Shown here in pieces: positions 1 through 8,902 of a stretch of DNA of 64,000 nucleotides (positions are counted from its first letter, which is position 1; the number at the start of each line of letters is the position of its first letter). Origin of the DNA: Nitrospira sp. (GTDB taxonomy: Bacteria; Nitrospirota; Nitrospiria; Nitrospirales; Nitrospiraceae); the NCBI GenBank assembly GCA_022226935.1, contig CP092081.1, positions 1,571,332 through 1,635,331 of the forward strand, in the 5' to 3' direction. A program made the position numbers and the translations under genes. The notes beneath the pieces were generated by a model that ran no database searches, was not told where the DNA came from, and saw only the letters and a list, made by a program, of their open reading frames with translations.

Positions 1-286
1 AAAATTCCGGGAAAAACGCAACTGCCAACCAAGAACTGGCACTCGCAGCCTAATTTAGGCTGAGACGTCGTTCCATCTGAGGCCCGCGGGGGTGGAATGG
101 CGCGATGCAGCGGGCTGGTCCCACGCCGGTGCTCAGCGGCGGGGGGCGAGACAATACTGGGCTAGCGGTGATTCTAAGCCGGCCGATAGGCGTGGGTCGC
201 TGCGAAGCGTAAAGAATCGGCTACACATGTAGACGCGATGTGCCGACGATCTTCGGACAGGGGTTCAACTCCCCTCGCCTCCACCA
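1..286 (+). ncRNA. ssrA: tmRNA (ssrA), 3' part; 5' end lies outside the window
   Basis: Transfer-messenger RNA, which rescues stalled ribosomes and tags their products for proteolysis. The tRNA-like 3' end is visible: a T-arm with GGTTCAA at 262-268 between paired GGGG/CCCC, the acceptor strand, and the encoded CCA ending at 286. An open tag reading frame runs from 18 to a TAA at 51-53 and reads ATANQELALAA, ending in the usual LAA protease signal. The resume codon is probably GCA at 18, but the 5' tRNA half is missing, so the exact first tag codon is not certain. Confidence 0.93.
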
Positions 287-302
287 ATCGCACTTCGTGC
301 GA

Positions 303-327
303 CCCCGCGCCTCACATGTGCGCGGGG
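303..327 (+). terminator. Hairpin after tmRNA, probable terminator
   Basis: CCCCGCGC (303-310) and GCGCGGGG (320-327) form a perfect 8-bp stem with a 9-nt loop, just downstream of the CCA end. A smaller hairpin (cgcac ttc gtgcg) sits at 289-301. There is no long T-run, so termination is likely but not textbook. Confidence 0.6.
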
Positions 328-692
328 CTGCTTCCCCTCAAGTGAGTGCCCTTTGCAGATCGTTCGACCCGGAGCCAAGACAATGGTTCCGGGCGACGGG
401 ATAAGGGCCTTTCCGGACCGCTTTGACGCTTCCTCCAATCGGTTCTGGATACAGATCCACCTCCTGTGTATTTCCATACGACTGAAAGGACTCCCTATGC
501 TTGCGATGTCCACCGCCGATTCTGAACATCGATAGTCTTGAGCGGTGTTGAGCTTTGAGACGTCTATTGTAGAGACCTCGCGCAGCAGGGGCCGCTGAAC
601 GGCATCGACATCTGACCATCTTCAATGCACAATGTGATCCCACAAATGCGCTCAAGACGGCTGACAGAGGGCTTGGCCGACAGAGGTGTTCA
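328..692. other. Intergenic stretch between ssrA and the GH84 gene
   Basis: No reading frame here has both a ribosome site and a protein-like composition. The stretch separates the tmRNA, a common integration target, from an A+T-richer gene. No second copy of the tmRNA 3' end was noticed downstream. Confidence 0.5.
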
Positions 693-1745
693 GTGAGCGA
701 TGACATGTTTGGAATTGGAGTTGTTGAAGGTTTCTTCGGGCCGGAGTGGTCATGGAACAGCCGACATCGATTTTGTGAATCCCTTCCTGCCTACGGGGGC
801 GATTTTTATCTCTATGCTCCTAAGCGAGATACGTTCTTACGAAAAAACTGGAAACAGACTCATTCCGGTAGACTGTGGAAAGAAATACACAGTCTGAGTT
901 CAACATGTCATCGGAGTGAAGTGGCATTCGGCGTGGGGCTCAGTCCATTTGAGATTCACGCAGAGTGGAATCAACAGACCAAAACACTGCTGCGGGATAA
1001 AGTTGAGAGTCTCGAAGAACTCAACATTCAATTTCTTGGTTTGTTATTCGATGACATGCGGGGGGCCGCCGACTTGGCGGACAAACAGATCGAAATCGTT
1101 GAGTACGTGAGAGATATCACGAACACAACCATTCTGTTCTGTCCGACTTATTACTCGGACGACCCGCTCCTCGACAGGATTTTCGGCCAGCGACCAGACG
1201 GTTATTTGGAACGGATTGGAAATCTCTCGAAGGATATTCAAATTTTTTGGACGGGGCGCAAGGTTATCCCTGAATCAATTTCAGTTGACGAGCTGAATGA
1301 GGTGGCCAGGGTGCTGAGGCGCAAGCCATTCATTTGGGATAACTACTTTGCAAACGACGGCCCAAAGCAATGCAAATTTCTAAAATTGAAACATCTCGAC
1401 GGTCGAACTCGCAATGCCTTTCGACATTCAAACGGCTGGGCGTTTAACTTGATGAATCAACCGAGCCTCTCTGAAATAGTTTTTGCGTCCTCAGTCGAAA
1501 CGTTGACAGGCGGAGTCAATGCTGAAGAATCCTTCCATCGAATGGCGGCAAAGTTAGCTGGAGATGGGCTGGAACTCTTGTTGAGAAGAGACCAAAAGGC
1601 ATTCCTGGAAATGGGACTTGATAAGATCGACGAAGGTAAAAAGAAGGAAATCATACAGGCTTTGAGCAGTGATCGATTTTCTCAAGAACTATTAGATTGG
1701 CTCAACGGGAAATATGTTGTTGGAGAAGAGTGTTTGACAGATTAA
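693..1745 (+). CDS. GH84-family beta-N-acetylglucosaminidase (O-GlcNAcase/hyaluronidase-like)
   Basis: Glycoside hydrolase of family GH84, which removes beta-linked N-acetylglucosamine by substrate-assisted catalysis. The opening GVVEGFFGPEWSW (residues 9-21) matches the family's first beta-strand motif. YAPKRD (41-46) matches the YAPKDD motif, and LLFDDM contains the catalytic Asp pair at 120-121. The protein has 350 residues, about the length of the bare catalytic barrel, with no signal peptide and no accessory domains. It starts at GTG 693 behind AGAGG; an in-frame ATG follows at 705. The gene is visibly richer in A and T than its neighbours and lies beside tmRNA, which suggests horizontal acquisition. 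The natural substrate is unknown; a cytoplasmic role is inferred from the missing signal. Confidence 0.86.
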   Translation: MSDDMFGIGVVEGFFGPEWSWNSRHRFCESLPAYGGDFYLYAPKRDTFLRKNWKQTHSGRLWKEIHSLSSTCHRSEVAFGVGLSPFEIHAEWNQQTKTLLRDKVESLEELNIQFLGLLFDDMRGAADLADKQIEIVEYVRDITNTTILFCPTYYSDDPLLDRIFGQRPDGYLERIGNLSKDIQIFWTGRKVIPESISVDELNEVARVLRRKPFIWDNYFANDGPKQCKFLKLKHLDGRTRNAFRHSNGWAFNLMNQPSLSEIVFASSVETLTGGVNAEESFHRMAAKLAGDGLELLLRRDQKAFLEMGLDKIDEGKKKEIIQALSSDRFSQELLDWLNGKYVVGEECLTD

Positions 1746-1782
1746 TGCCAGCGGTCTGGTGGTCTTGCGAGCAGTCGTGAGG

Positions 1783-2799
1783 TCATGGCGGGCCACGCCA
1801 CGGAATCGCTTGAGATGCTCGTCGGGTGCTCACTTGGGCTTCGGCCGGTTGCCGGTTGCCGGGTGCCGGCGAATCGGCGAGAGGCTGCGAACAGACTTCC
1901 CGCACACAGCCGCGTAGCCAGCGATGCGCGAGATCGGCGTCCAGTCGAGGGTGCCATAGCAACGACACGGTGAACTCCGGCGTCGAGATCGGGAGGGCAA
2001 AACTATGCATGCCGGCTCGCAAGACGCCGGTGTGTCGCTCAGGAACGGTGGCGATCAGGTCCGAGGCACGAGCCAGCGCGAGGGCCATGGCGAAGCCACC
2101 GACAATCGTGACCATCTCCCGCTCCAAGCCTAAGGGCACTAAGGCTTCATCGACCGGGCCCTTTTCGAGTCCCTGCCGCGAAACGCAGATATGCCTGCCG
2201 GCCGCATAACGGGAGGGTGTGATCCTGCCCTTGGCGAGGACGTGTCCGGCTCGCACGACACCGATGTATCGGTCGTTGAACAGGGCCTGCGCGCGTAACT
2301 CCTGCGCGGTGGTGGCCTCAACGACGCCGGTTTCCAGATCAACGGTTCCTGTGCGGAGGGGCGCACTGTCTTTGTCCGGCTTCTGCACGAAGCGCAGTCG
2401 CACGCCGGGGGCATCCAGGCCGATTCGGGCAATCAGCGCTGGTCCAAAATTCTCCACGAACCCTTCACTGGTCCGCAAGGTGAATGTCTGCACGAGCTGA
2501 TCGAGCTTGAGCTGCTCCGCAGGGCGTAATACCGCTGTGACGTCCTGCACCAGGTGGCTGACTCGTTCACGCAATTCGAGCGCTCGAGGGGTCGGAACGA
2601 GACCGCGACCGGCTCTCACCAACAGTGGATCGCCGGTCGTCGCGCGCAATCGGGCCAGCGCCCGACTCATCGCCGACGGGCTCAGCCGCAGCCGGTGCCC
2701 CGCGCGAGCTACGCTGCCTTCCGCCAGTAACACATCGAGGGTCACAAGCAAATTGAGATCCGGTCTCGCCATGGCGCGATGATACCACGGTTCGATCAT
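1783..2799 (-). CDS. LysR-family transcriptional regulator
   Basis: DNA-binding regulator with the LysR layout. An N-terminal winged helix-turn-helix (motif DLNLLVTLDVLLAEGSVARAG and the SPSAMSRALARLR recognition helix) is followed by a periplasmic-binding-protein-like effector domain. Length (329-338 residues) is normal. The first residues before MARPDLN are not typical, so the ATG at 2772 is an equally good start; neither has a clear ribosome site. The protein ends in a Pro/Ala/Arg-rich tail that is probably not structured. It is divergent from the methyltransferase-MFS pair at 2911-5000, so control of that pair is plausible. No effector can be read from the sequence. Confidence 0.88.
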   Translation of the reverse strand: MIEPWYHRAMARPDLNLLVTLDVLLAEGSVARAGHRLRLSPSAMSRALARLRATTGDPLLVRAGRGLVPTPRALELRERVSHLVQDVTAVLRPAEQLKLDQLVQTFTLRTSEGFVENFGPALIARIGLDAPGVRLRFVQKPDKDSAPLRTGTVDLETGVVEATTAQELRAQALFNDRYIGVVRAGHVLAKGRITPSRYAAGRHICVSRQGLEKGPVDEALVPLGLEREMVTIVGGFAMALALARASDLIATVPERHTGVLRAGMHSFALPISTPEFTVSLLWHPRLDADLAHRWLRGCVREVCSQPLADSPAPGNRQPAEAQVSTRRASQAIPWRGPP

Positions 2800-2910
2800 G
2801 AGATGGCGTGAGATGCACGAATACCATGCAACCCATGCGTCTTCCGCCAGGTCTTGGAGCGGCGTAAGATGGCTACATCGTACACTTCATTTTTACGGAG
2901 GTCGCACAGT

Positions 2911-3555
2911 ATGGACGCACAGTTCTGGCATGATCGGTGGGCCAGCAATGAAATCGGGTTCCACAAGAGTGAAGCGAACTCGTTGCTGGTGAAGTATCTC
3001 GACGAGTTGTCCCTGCCGGAGGGCAGTCGTGTCTTTCTGCCGCTCTGCGGCAAGACGCTGGATATCGGATGGTTGTTATCGCGCGGCTTTCGGGTGGCCG
3101 GGGCCGAATTGAGCGCCGTGGCGATCGAGCACTTATTCGTGGATCTGAACGTGACACCGACAATCACCAAAGTCGGCACCCTCGATCACTACCATGCCCC
3201 GCAGCTCGACATCTTCGTAGGCGACATCTTCAACGTGACGCCGGAGCGGCTAGGCCCGGTCGATGCCGTCTATGACCGCGCAGCCTTGGTCGCCCTGCCG
3301 CAACAGATGCGTGCTCGGTACACCGCCCACCTTGCCAGCCTCACCGCGCAGGCGCCACAACTGCTGATCTCCTTTGAATATGACCAACAAGCAATGGAGG
3401 GCCCGCCGTTCTCCGTCACGACCGAAGAGATCCAACAGCTGTATGGTCAGCGGTATGACATCACCGTCCTAGCCAGCCTCGATGTCCCTGGGAGCCTCAA
3501 GGGACGCTGCCCGGCCACGGAGCTGGTGTACGTGCTGAGAAAGGGACGGCGATAG
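2911..3555 (+). CDS. tpm: Thiopurine S-methyltransferase family protein
   Basis: SAM-dependent methyltransferase of the TPMT family, which methylates thiols and, in bacteria, selenium and tellurium compounds. The family opening DAQFWHDRWASNEIGFHKSE and the SAM-binding VFLPLCGKTLD are both present. Length is 214 residues from ATG 2911, the usual size, and GGAGGT at 2897-2902 sets this start; an upstream in-frame ATG at 2854 lacks support. Only 2 bp separate it from the MFS transporter gene, so the two are probably translated from one message. This suggests modification followed by export of a toxic compound. Confidence 0.9.
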   Translation: MDAQFWHDRWASNEIGFHKSEANSLLVKYLDELSLPEGSRVFLPLCGKTLDIGWLLSRGFRVAGAELSAVAIEHLFVDLNVTPTITKVGTLDHYHAPQLDIFVGDIFNVTPERLGPVDAVYDRAALVALPQQMRARYTAHLASLTAQAPQLLISFEYDQQAMEGPPFSVTTEEIQQLYGQRYDITVLASLDVPGSLKGRCPATELVYVLRKGRR

Positions 3556-3557
3556 CG

Positions 3558-5000
3558 ATGGAGAAGGAACAGACCGTTTCAAATCAATGGATCCTCGCCG
3601 CCCTCTCGTTGGCCGTGCTGTTGTCGTCGATTGGGACGAGTATTGCCAATGTGAGTCTGCCGACGTTGGCGCAGACCTTTCACGCATCTTTCCAGCAGGT
3701 GCAATGGGTGGTACTGGCCTATCTTCTGGCGGTGACGACGATGGTAGTCAGTGTGGGACGGCTTGGTGATATCATCGGGCGGCGACGGTTATTGATGCTG
3801 GGTGTCTTCTTGTTCACCGCGGCATCCGCGCTCTGCGGAGGCGCCCCGGCGCTGTGGCTTCTCATCGTCGCCCGAGCGGTACAGGGACTGGGAGCTGCCA
3901 TTATGATGGCGCTCACCATGGCTTTTGTCGGAGAGACGGTTCCTCAAGCCAGGGTCGGCCGTGCAATGGGATTGCTCGGGACGATGTCGGCGGCCGGCAC
4001 CGCGCTGGGCCCTTCTCTCGGAGGCCTGTTGATCTCAGCATTCGGCTGGCAGGCGATCTTTTTGATCAATGTGCCGCTGGGCCTGACCATTCTGCTGCTC
4101 ATTCATCGATATCTCCCTGTCGATGCGAATCCTCAACCACACAAACGGGCCAGCTTCGATGTTGTGGGCACGTTGTTGTTGGCCATGACACTCGCTGCTT
4201 ACGCGCTGGCGATGACGATTGGACGAGGTCAGTTCGGATCACGCAATATGGCGCTGCTGGCGGCGGCATTGCTCGGTATCGGTCTCTTCATCGTCGCCGA
4301 GAGACGGGTCGAGTCCCCATTGATCCGCTTAGCGCTGTTCCGGCATGCCTTGTTGAGCGCAAGTCTCTCCATGAGCCTGCTCGTCTCGACCGTGATGATG
4401 GCGACACTCGTGGTCGGGCCGTTTTATCTCTCGCGAACATTGGGACTCAGCGCGGGCTGGTTGGGCTTGGTGTTGTCGGCCGGTCCACTGTTTGCGGCCT
4501 TGTCCGGCATTCCCGCCGGTCGTTTGGTGGACGACGTGGGCGCCCACCGCATGACCCGCTTGGGACTGATCGGTATCGCGGCCGGGTGTCTCTTGCTGTC
4601 TGCGCTGCCGGCCACCGTGGGGATTGTGGGCTACATCCTCCCCATCGTTGTCCTGACGGTTGGATATGCGTTGTTCCAGACGGCCAACAATACGCTGGTG
4701 ATGATGGACATTCCTCCAGACCAGCGGGGTGTCATCTCCGGCTTGCTCAACCTGTCGCGCAATCTGGGGCTCATCACCGGTGCCTCCGTCATGGGCGCCC
4801 TGTTCACGTATGCGTCGGGGATGACCGACATCGCCACGGCCGCTCCTGAAGCCGTCGCGACCGGGATGCAGATCACGTTCGCTGTCGCGGGACTGCTCAT
4901 CCTCGTCGCACTGGCCCTGGCGGTAGGCAGCCGGGCTGCCGATGTACGACCGGTGCTGGCAGAGGAACCGGGAATCATGCGGCGGTTGTGCTCAGACTAA
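3558..5000 (+). CDS. MFS drug-efflux transporter, DHA2 (14-TM, EmrB/QacA-type)
   Basis: Inner-membrane proton-driven multidrug exporter. The 480 residues contain about 14 hydrophobic segments. Motif A reads GRLGDIIGRRR after the second segment, and the antiporter motif C region is GTALGPSLGGLL. The start follows the tpm stop by 2 bp, so expression is likely coupled to it and possibly to the divergent LysR gene. The substrate cannot be deduced. Confidence 0.9.
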   Translation: MEKEQTVSNQWILAALSLAVLLSSIGTSIANVSLPTLAQTFHASFQQVQWVVLAYLLAVTTMVVSVGRLGDIIGRRRLLMLGVFLFTAASALCGGAPALWLLIVARAVQGLGAAIMMALTMAFVGETVPQARVGRAMGLLGTMSAAGTALGPSLGGLLISAFGWQAIFLINVPLGLTILLLIHRYLPVDANPQPHKRASFDVVGTLLLAMTLAAYALAMTIGRGQFGSRNMALLAAALLGIGLFIVAERRVESPLIRLALFRHALLSASLSMSLLVSTVMMATLVVGPFYLSRTLGLSAGWLGLVLSAGPLFAALSGIPAGRLVDDVGAHRMTRLGLIGIAAGCLLLSALPATVGIVGYILPIVVLTVGYALFQTANNTLVMMDIPPDQRGVISGLLNLSRNLGLITGASVMGALFTYASGMTDIATAAPEAVATGMQITFAVAGLLILVALALAVGSRAADVRPVLAEEPGIMRRLCSD

Positions 5001-5045
5001 ACTAAAACTATATTCAGTCTATAGTGAATCACGAGGAGCTACGCG

Positions 5046-5346
5046 ATGCGCTATTCTTCTCACGTGAAACCCATCAGCTACCTTAAGGCCAATGCTGCGG
5101 AAGTGTTGGCGCACATTGCCGAGCAGCGAGAACCGTTGGTCATTACCCAAAATGGGGAAGCACAAGGCTGTGCTGCAGGATGTGGCATTGTTCGAAGAAA
5201 CCCAGGAGAGCCTGACCTTGCTCAAGATTCTGGCCCTTGGCAACCAGGACTTGGCGGCAGGGCGGGTCAAGCCTGTGCCCGGTGTGGTGGCGCGGCTACG
5301 CGCCAGCGGACCACGGCCTGATGGTCGGCAGGCAGAAACACTATGA
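5046..5346 (+). pseudogene. Frameshifted Phd/YefM-type antitoxin
   Basis: The first 40 codons read MRYSSHVKPISYLKANAAEVLAHI and continue to VITQNGEA, a typical Phd/YefM antitoxin N-terminus. After GEA (about 5163) the frame is broken. The remainder of the family pattern (KAVLQDVALFEETQESLTLL) continues in the next frame to the TGA at 5344-5346, consistent with one inserted base in gcacaagg. No intact antitoxin is made unless the frameshift is bypassed. The ribosome site GAGGAG before the ATG is still present. Confidence 0.8.
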
Positions 5347-5705
5347 GGTGTTGCTTACTCAGGGCGCCGAGCGGGACCTGGAGTCCATCGACGACGACCT
5401 TGTTGAATTCAATGGCATCGCCAATGCCAACGACGTGCTAGACCGGTGATGGAGGTTGTCGAGGGATTGGCTCGGCTTCCAGAGCGTGGCAGTTACCCAA
5501 AGGAACGTGCGGCGCTAAGCATCAAAGAATACCGCCAGACTCAGTTCAGCCCTACCGGGTGATCTACCGTGGCACGGGCAGGCAAGTCGTCATCTTCCTC
5601 ATCATCGATGGCCGGCGGTATATGCAGCTCTGCTGGCCCGACGATTGCTCGGTGCTTGACCGGCACCGACCCAGCCAAGCTCTCCATCCCTCTTGGTTCA
5701 TTTGA
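5321..5705 (+). pseudogene. Decayed ParE/RelE-type toxin
   Basis: From ATG 5321 the frame reads MVGRQKHYEVLLTQGAERDL and then stops at 5447-5449 after DVLDR. The family sequence resumes one frame over as LMEVVEGLARLPERGSYPKE. A second shift near 5556 is needed to recover PYRVIYRGTGRQVVIFLIIDGRR. At least two frame breaks separate the parts. The original toxin start overlapped the antitoxin end, as usual in such modules. Both partners are broken, so the module is dead. Confidence 0.8.
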
Positions 5706-5796
5706 GTCTCCCTGTTCCATTCTGCTACAAGAGCACCGCCCGTGCCGTGAAGCCATAGTCTGAGCGGCGCTATGTCAAACCAGGAGGACGGATGAG

Positions 5797-6360
5797 ATGG
5801 GTGACGATGTGCTGAAGTACCTTGGGCCGTTAGCGGCGTTGGCTGGTGTGTGGGAGGGTGACAAAGGCGCGGATGTGGCGCCGTCGGATGACCGGGGGAC
5901 CGAACGCAATGCGTATCGTGAACGGTTGACGTTCGAGCCGTTTGGTCCGGTCATGAATCATGAACAGCAACTGTATGGCCTCCGGTATGCGACGGTGGTG
6001 TGGCGCTTGGGCGATGCCGGCCCTTTTCATGAAGAAACCGGGTACTGGCTCTGGGACGCGGCGGCGAAACAGGTGCTGCGTTGTTTCATCGTTCCGCGGG
6101 GTGTCACGGTCTTGGCCGGAGGCACGGTCGAACCGGATGCGACTTCGTTTCAGATCGCGGCAGAGGCCGGATCGGACACCTATGGCATTTGTTCGAATCA
6201 ATTTCTGGATCGGGAATTCAAAACGGTGCGGTATGAGCTGACGCTGACCATGCATGGCCGCGACAGTTTCAGTTACCATGAGGATACGCAGTTGAAAATG
6301 AAGGGCCGGAGCGACCTCTTTCACCATACCGATGACAACCGGGTGACCAGAGTCAGATAA
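5797..6360 (+). CDS. Heme-binding beta-barrel protein (nitrobindin/THAP4-like)
   Basis: Single small beta-barrel domain of 187 residues. LAALAGVWEGDKG near the start is the family's first strand and turn. FEPFGPVMNHEQQLYGLRY and PFHEETGYWLWD are further conserved stretches. Known relatives bind ferric heme and react with nitric oxide or peroxynitrite; for this subgroup the role is not established. The start at 5797 is supported by GGAGGA about 10 nt upstream. No signal peptide is seen, so it should be cytoplasmic. It stands alone between a dead toxin-antitoxin module and a lipoprotein gene. Confidence 0.75.
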   Translation: MGDDVLKYLGPLAALAGVWEGDKGADVAPSDDRGTERNAYRERLTFEPFGPVMNHEQQLYGLRYATVVWRLGDAGPFHEETGYWLWDAAAKQVLRCFIVPRGVTVLAGGTVEPDATSFQIAAEAGSDTYGICSNQFLDREFKTVRYELTLTMHGRDSFSYHEDTQLKMKGRSDLFHHTDDNRVTRVR

Positions 6361-6469
6361 TTCTGTCGCGCCAGTCTCTTGAATCTCGGAGACCACGTGG
6401 TGTTATGGTCACGCAACCTGTTATATATATCTAGAAGAAAAGTGAGACCATTTTACGGAGGAGGAAGCA

Positions 6470-6880
6470 ATGAGATATATGTGGTGTGTGTCAGCAGCTG
6501 TCGCTCTATTAGCCGGATGCGCGGGTTTGCCACAAACCTCGAGAACGGCGGTCATCCATGAGATCAAGTTCGAGGCTAATTTGGTGCCCGCGGACCTCAC
6601 CGTGCATGTCGGCGACGAAATCCGCTGGGTCAACCATCGGACGCTCTCGGTATTGATCGATATCCCCGGACTGAATGCGGATATGTTGTCCTGCGATCGT
6701 GGCTTCACCGGTATGATGGGAGGCGTGACCGAGCTGAAGGAGTTAGACCCAAGCAAGAGCGCGAGCCTCTGTTTCAGCAAACCCATTGTCATCAGCTACA
6801 ATGCCCGCATGAAATCAGCCGATCCGGGGGGCATGAAGATTGAGCCGGGCACCATCCGAGTCGTCGGTCCCGCCCAGTAA
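6470..6880 (+). CDS. Lipoprotein with a plastocyanin-like (cupredoxin) domain, tentative
   Basis: A lipoprotein signal with lipobox LLAGC puts the modified Cys at residue 17. The mature part resembles the N-terminal half of small cupredoxins: IHEIKFEANLVPADLTVHVGDEIRWVNH. The C-terminal metal-binding loop is less clear: there is a Cys in LCFSKP but not the standard Cys-His-Met spacing. It may have lost copper binding or may bind differently. GGAGGAGG just upstream fixes the start, and TATATATAT near 6423 could be part of a promoter. Confidence 0.68.
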   Translation: MRYMWCVSAAVALLAGCAGLPQTSRTAVIHEIKFEANLVPADLTVHVGDEIRWVNHRTLSVLIDIPGLNADMLSCDRGFTGMMGGVTELKELDPSKSASLCFSKPIVISYNARMKSADPGGMKIEPGTIRVVGPAQ

Positions 6881-7066
6881 TATGTCTCGGCGCGGCTGAC
6901 GCCCGTCCTTTCACCTTGGCCCCGGGGCTTGTTGCACGGCTCCGGGCGCCGAGAGAGGACCTTCAACCCAACATCCAAGTGTGCCGCTGTCGTCCCGGTC
7001 GGCGAACACCATCGTCGCATCACCGGGCTTGCGGGCAGAGCTGACCTTTGGCGGCACGAGCGAGCG

Positions 7067-8902
7067 TTACAACACTGTCGTCCAGGACGGACTGACGGCG
7101 AACGCGGCATTGATCAGGCCGACGTGTGAGTAGGCTTGGGGGAAATTGCCGAGTTGGGTGCGCGTCTCCGGCACGAAATGTTCGGAGAACAGCCCGAGAT
7201 GGTTCGCGCCGGTGAGGACTTGCGCCATGATCTGCTGCGCTTCCGCCATCCGTCCGAGCCGCGCCAGGCCTTGAACGACCCAGAACGAGCAGATGACAAA
7301 GCTCGATTGCGGCCGTCCAAAATCATCAGTGCGCAGGTACCGGAAATAAAACCCGGTTTCCTTTCCACCGGTCTGGACGGCTAGCGCGCGCGCAATGCTC
7401 TGCATCGTGGATTCGCACACATCCCGGTTCGGGAAGCCCAGGATCGCTGCTTGCGCCAACGAGGCATCATAGGTGTCGTCTTTGGGGCCGTTGCGGAGAG
7501 AGCCGTCTTTGGTCGCGTTCAGCAACGCCTGCGCCGCGCGCGCGCGGGCGGCGTCGATGTCGAGGGTCAAGGACGGTAAAAATCCGGCCTTGTGCATGCG
7601 GTGCGCCCGGTCGAGTCCGGCCCAGCACATGAGATTCGAAAACGAATGTTCCTGCCAGCCGTTCCGAATTTCCCACAGTCCTGCGTCCGGCTGGGCAATG
7701 GTGCGATCGCAGAGTCGGGCCAAATTGGCGACGAGCTGCTCCTGGTCCTTGGTTCGCAAGTCGTAGAAGCGGTTGTCGCTGAAGATGGGTGTGAGCGCCA
7801 GCACCAGCTCGCCGTACACATCATTTTGGACGTGCTCGGCGGCCTGATTGTGGTTGCGCACCGGAGCGCTGCCCGAGAAGCCGGCCCAATTGGGATGTTC
7901 GGTTTCCGGCAGCGGAAGATCCTGACTCAACGTATACACCGGGGCGAGCCGTTCCCGGGAATGTTCATGGGTGTAAGCGATGTTGAGGAGAAATTTGAGA
8001 AACCCTTCCATCTCCTCGAAATGGCCGAGGTTGTGAAACGCGGTGAGCGAAAAATAGGCGTCGCGCAACCAGCAGTAGCGATAGTCCCAGTTCCGCGGGC
8101 CACCGGGCTCCTCGGGGAGGCTGGTGGTCAAGGCGGCCAGGATGGCGCCGGTGTCTTCATAGCAGTGAAGTTTAAGCGCCAGAGCGGAACGGATCACTTC
8201 TTCCTGGTGCAGCACCGGAATCGAACAATGCTTCACCCACATGCGCCAGTAGCGAGTGGTCTGATCCAGAAATTCGTGGCTGACCTTGGCGAGGTCGTCC
8301 TCGATGCCCAGGCCCCAGGTCAGAGCGAAGTAGGTCTTCTCGGTCAAGGCAAAGGGGCGCTCTTCGTAGAGATACGTGAGGGGCATGTTGGTCAACAGCC
8401 GGAGGTATTCACCGCGGATGTCATACCGCACGTGGCTGTTGCCGCGCATGCCGCGCGCATACTCTTTCCCCCACCCTGCGACCGGGCGACAGCTGACGCG
8501 GATGGACGGCGTGCCCGCCAGCGGTTCAACGATGCGAAACAGCGCCGCGGGACGATAGATGCGGCCGTACTGTTCGAACCGTGGGCAGAAATCCGTGATT
8601 CTGAAGGTGTCGCCGTTGGACGTGGAGACCTCCGTCACCAGGATATTTGTATTGGGCAGGTAGCGCTGCGTTGTCTTGACTTGAGCCGAGCCGGTAGGGC
8701 TTGATATGGAAAAATGCCCCCCTTCCGGATCGAGGATTCGTCCAAAGACCGGATCACTGTCCGGTCTGGGCAGGCAGAGCCAGTCTACCGACCCGCTTTC
8801 ATGGATGTGCGCGGAGACGTGGCAGTTGCCGATGAGTCCGTAGGGGTACATGCCCCGACCATAAGAGATTTTGGTCTCAAAGTAAACTGCGGGAGAAAAC
8901 AT
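7067..8902 (-). CDS. Glycoside hydrolase family 15 protein (glucoamylase/trehalase-like)
   Basis: GH15 enzyme of 611 residues with an N-terminal beta-sandwich and a C-terminal (alpha/alpha)6 barrel. Barrel motifs NWDYRYCWLRDAYFSL and QLGNFPQAYSHVGLINAA are typical. Bacterial members hydrolyse alpha-glucosides and some are trehalases. Lying head to head with trehalose synthesis genes, trehalose turnover is a reasonable inference. Two starts are possible. The ATG at 8902 has an excellent GGAGGGA (8910-8916 on the plus strand) 7 nt away and is preferred. MYPYGLIG at 8851 matches where relatives often begin but has a weaker site. The preferred start overlaps the start of the opposing gene. Confidence 0.88.
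   Translation of the reverse strand: MFSPAVYFETKISYGRGMYPYGLIGNCHVSAHIHESGSVDWLCLPRPDSDPVFGRILDPEGGHFSISSPTGSAQVKTTQRYLPNTNILVTEVSTSNGDTFRITDFCPRFEQYGRIYRPAALFRIVEPLAGTPSIRVSCRPVAGWGKEYARGMRGNSHVRYDIRGEYLRLLTNMPLTYLYEERPFALTEKTYFALTWGLGIEDDLAKVSHEFLDQTTRYWRMWVKHCSIPVLHQEEVIRSALALKLHCYEDTGAILAALTTSLPEEPGGPRNWDYRYCWLRDAYFSLTAFHNLGHFEEMEGFLKFLLNIAYTHEHSRERLAPVYTLSQDLPLPETEHPNWAGFSGSAPVRNHNQAAEHVQNDVYGELVLALTPIFSDNRFYDLRTKDQEQLVANLARLCDRTIAQPDAGLWEIRNGWQEHSFSNLMCWAGLDRAHRMHKAGFLPSLTLDIDAARARAAQALLNATKDGSLRNGPKDDTYDASLAQAAILGFPNRDVCESTMQSIARALAVQTGGKETGFYFRYLRTDDFGRPQSSFVICSFWVVQGLARLGRMAEAQQIMAQVLTGANHLGLFSEHFVPETRTQLGNFPQAYSHVGLINAAFAVSPSWTTVL

Noticed and set aside
3854-4849. 331-codon frame inside the MFS gene
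   Set aside because: Arg/His/Gly-rich shadow of the transporter in another frame.
7592-8704. Long plus-strand frame of 370 codons
   Set aside because: Antisense to the GH15 coding region in a GC-rich genome; no family features and no ribosome site.
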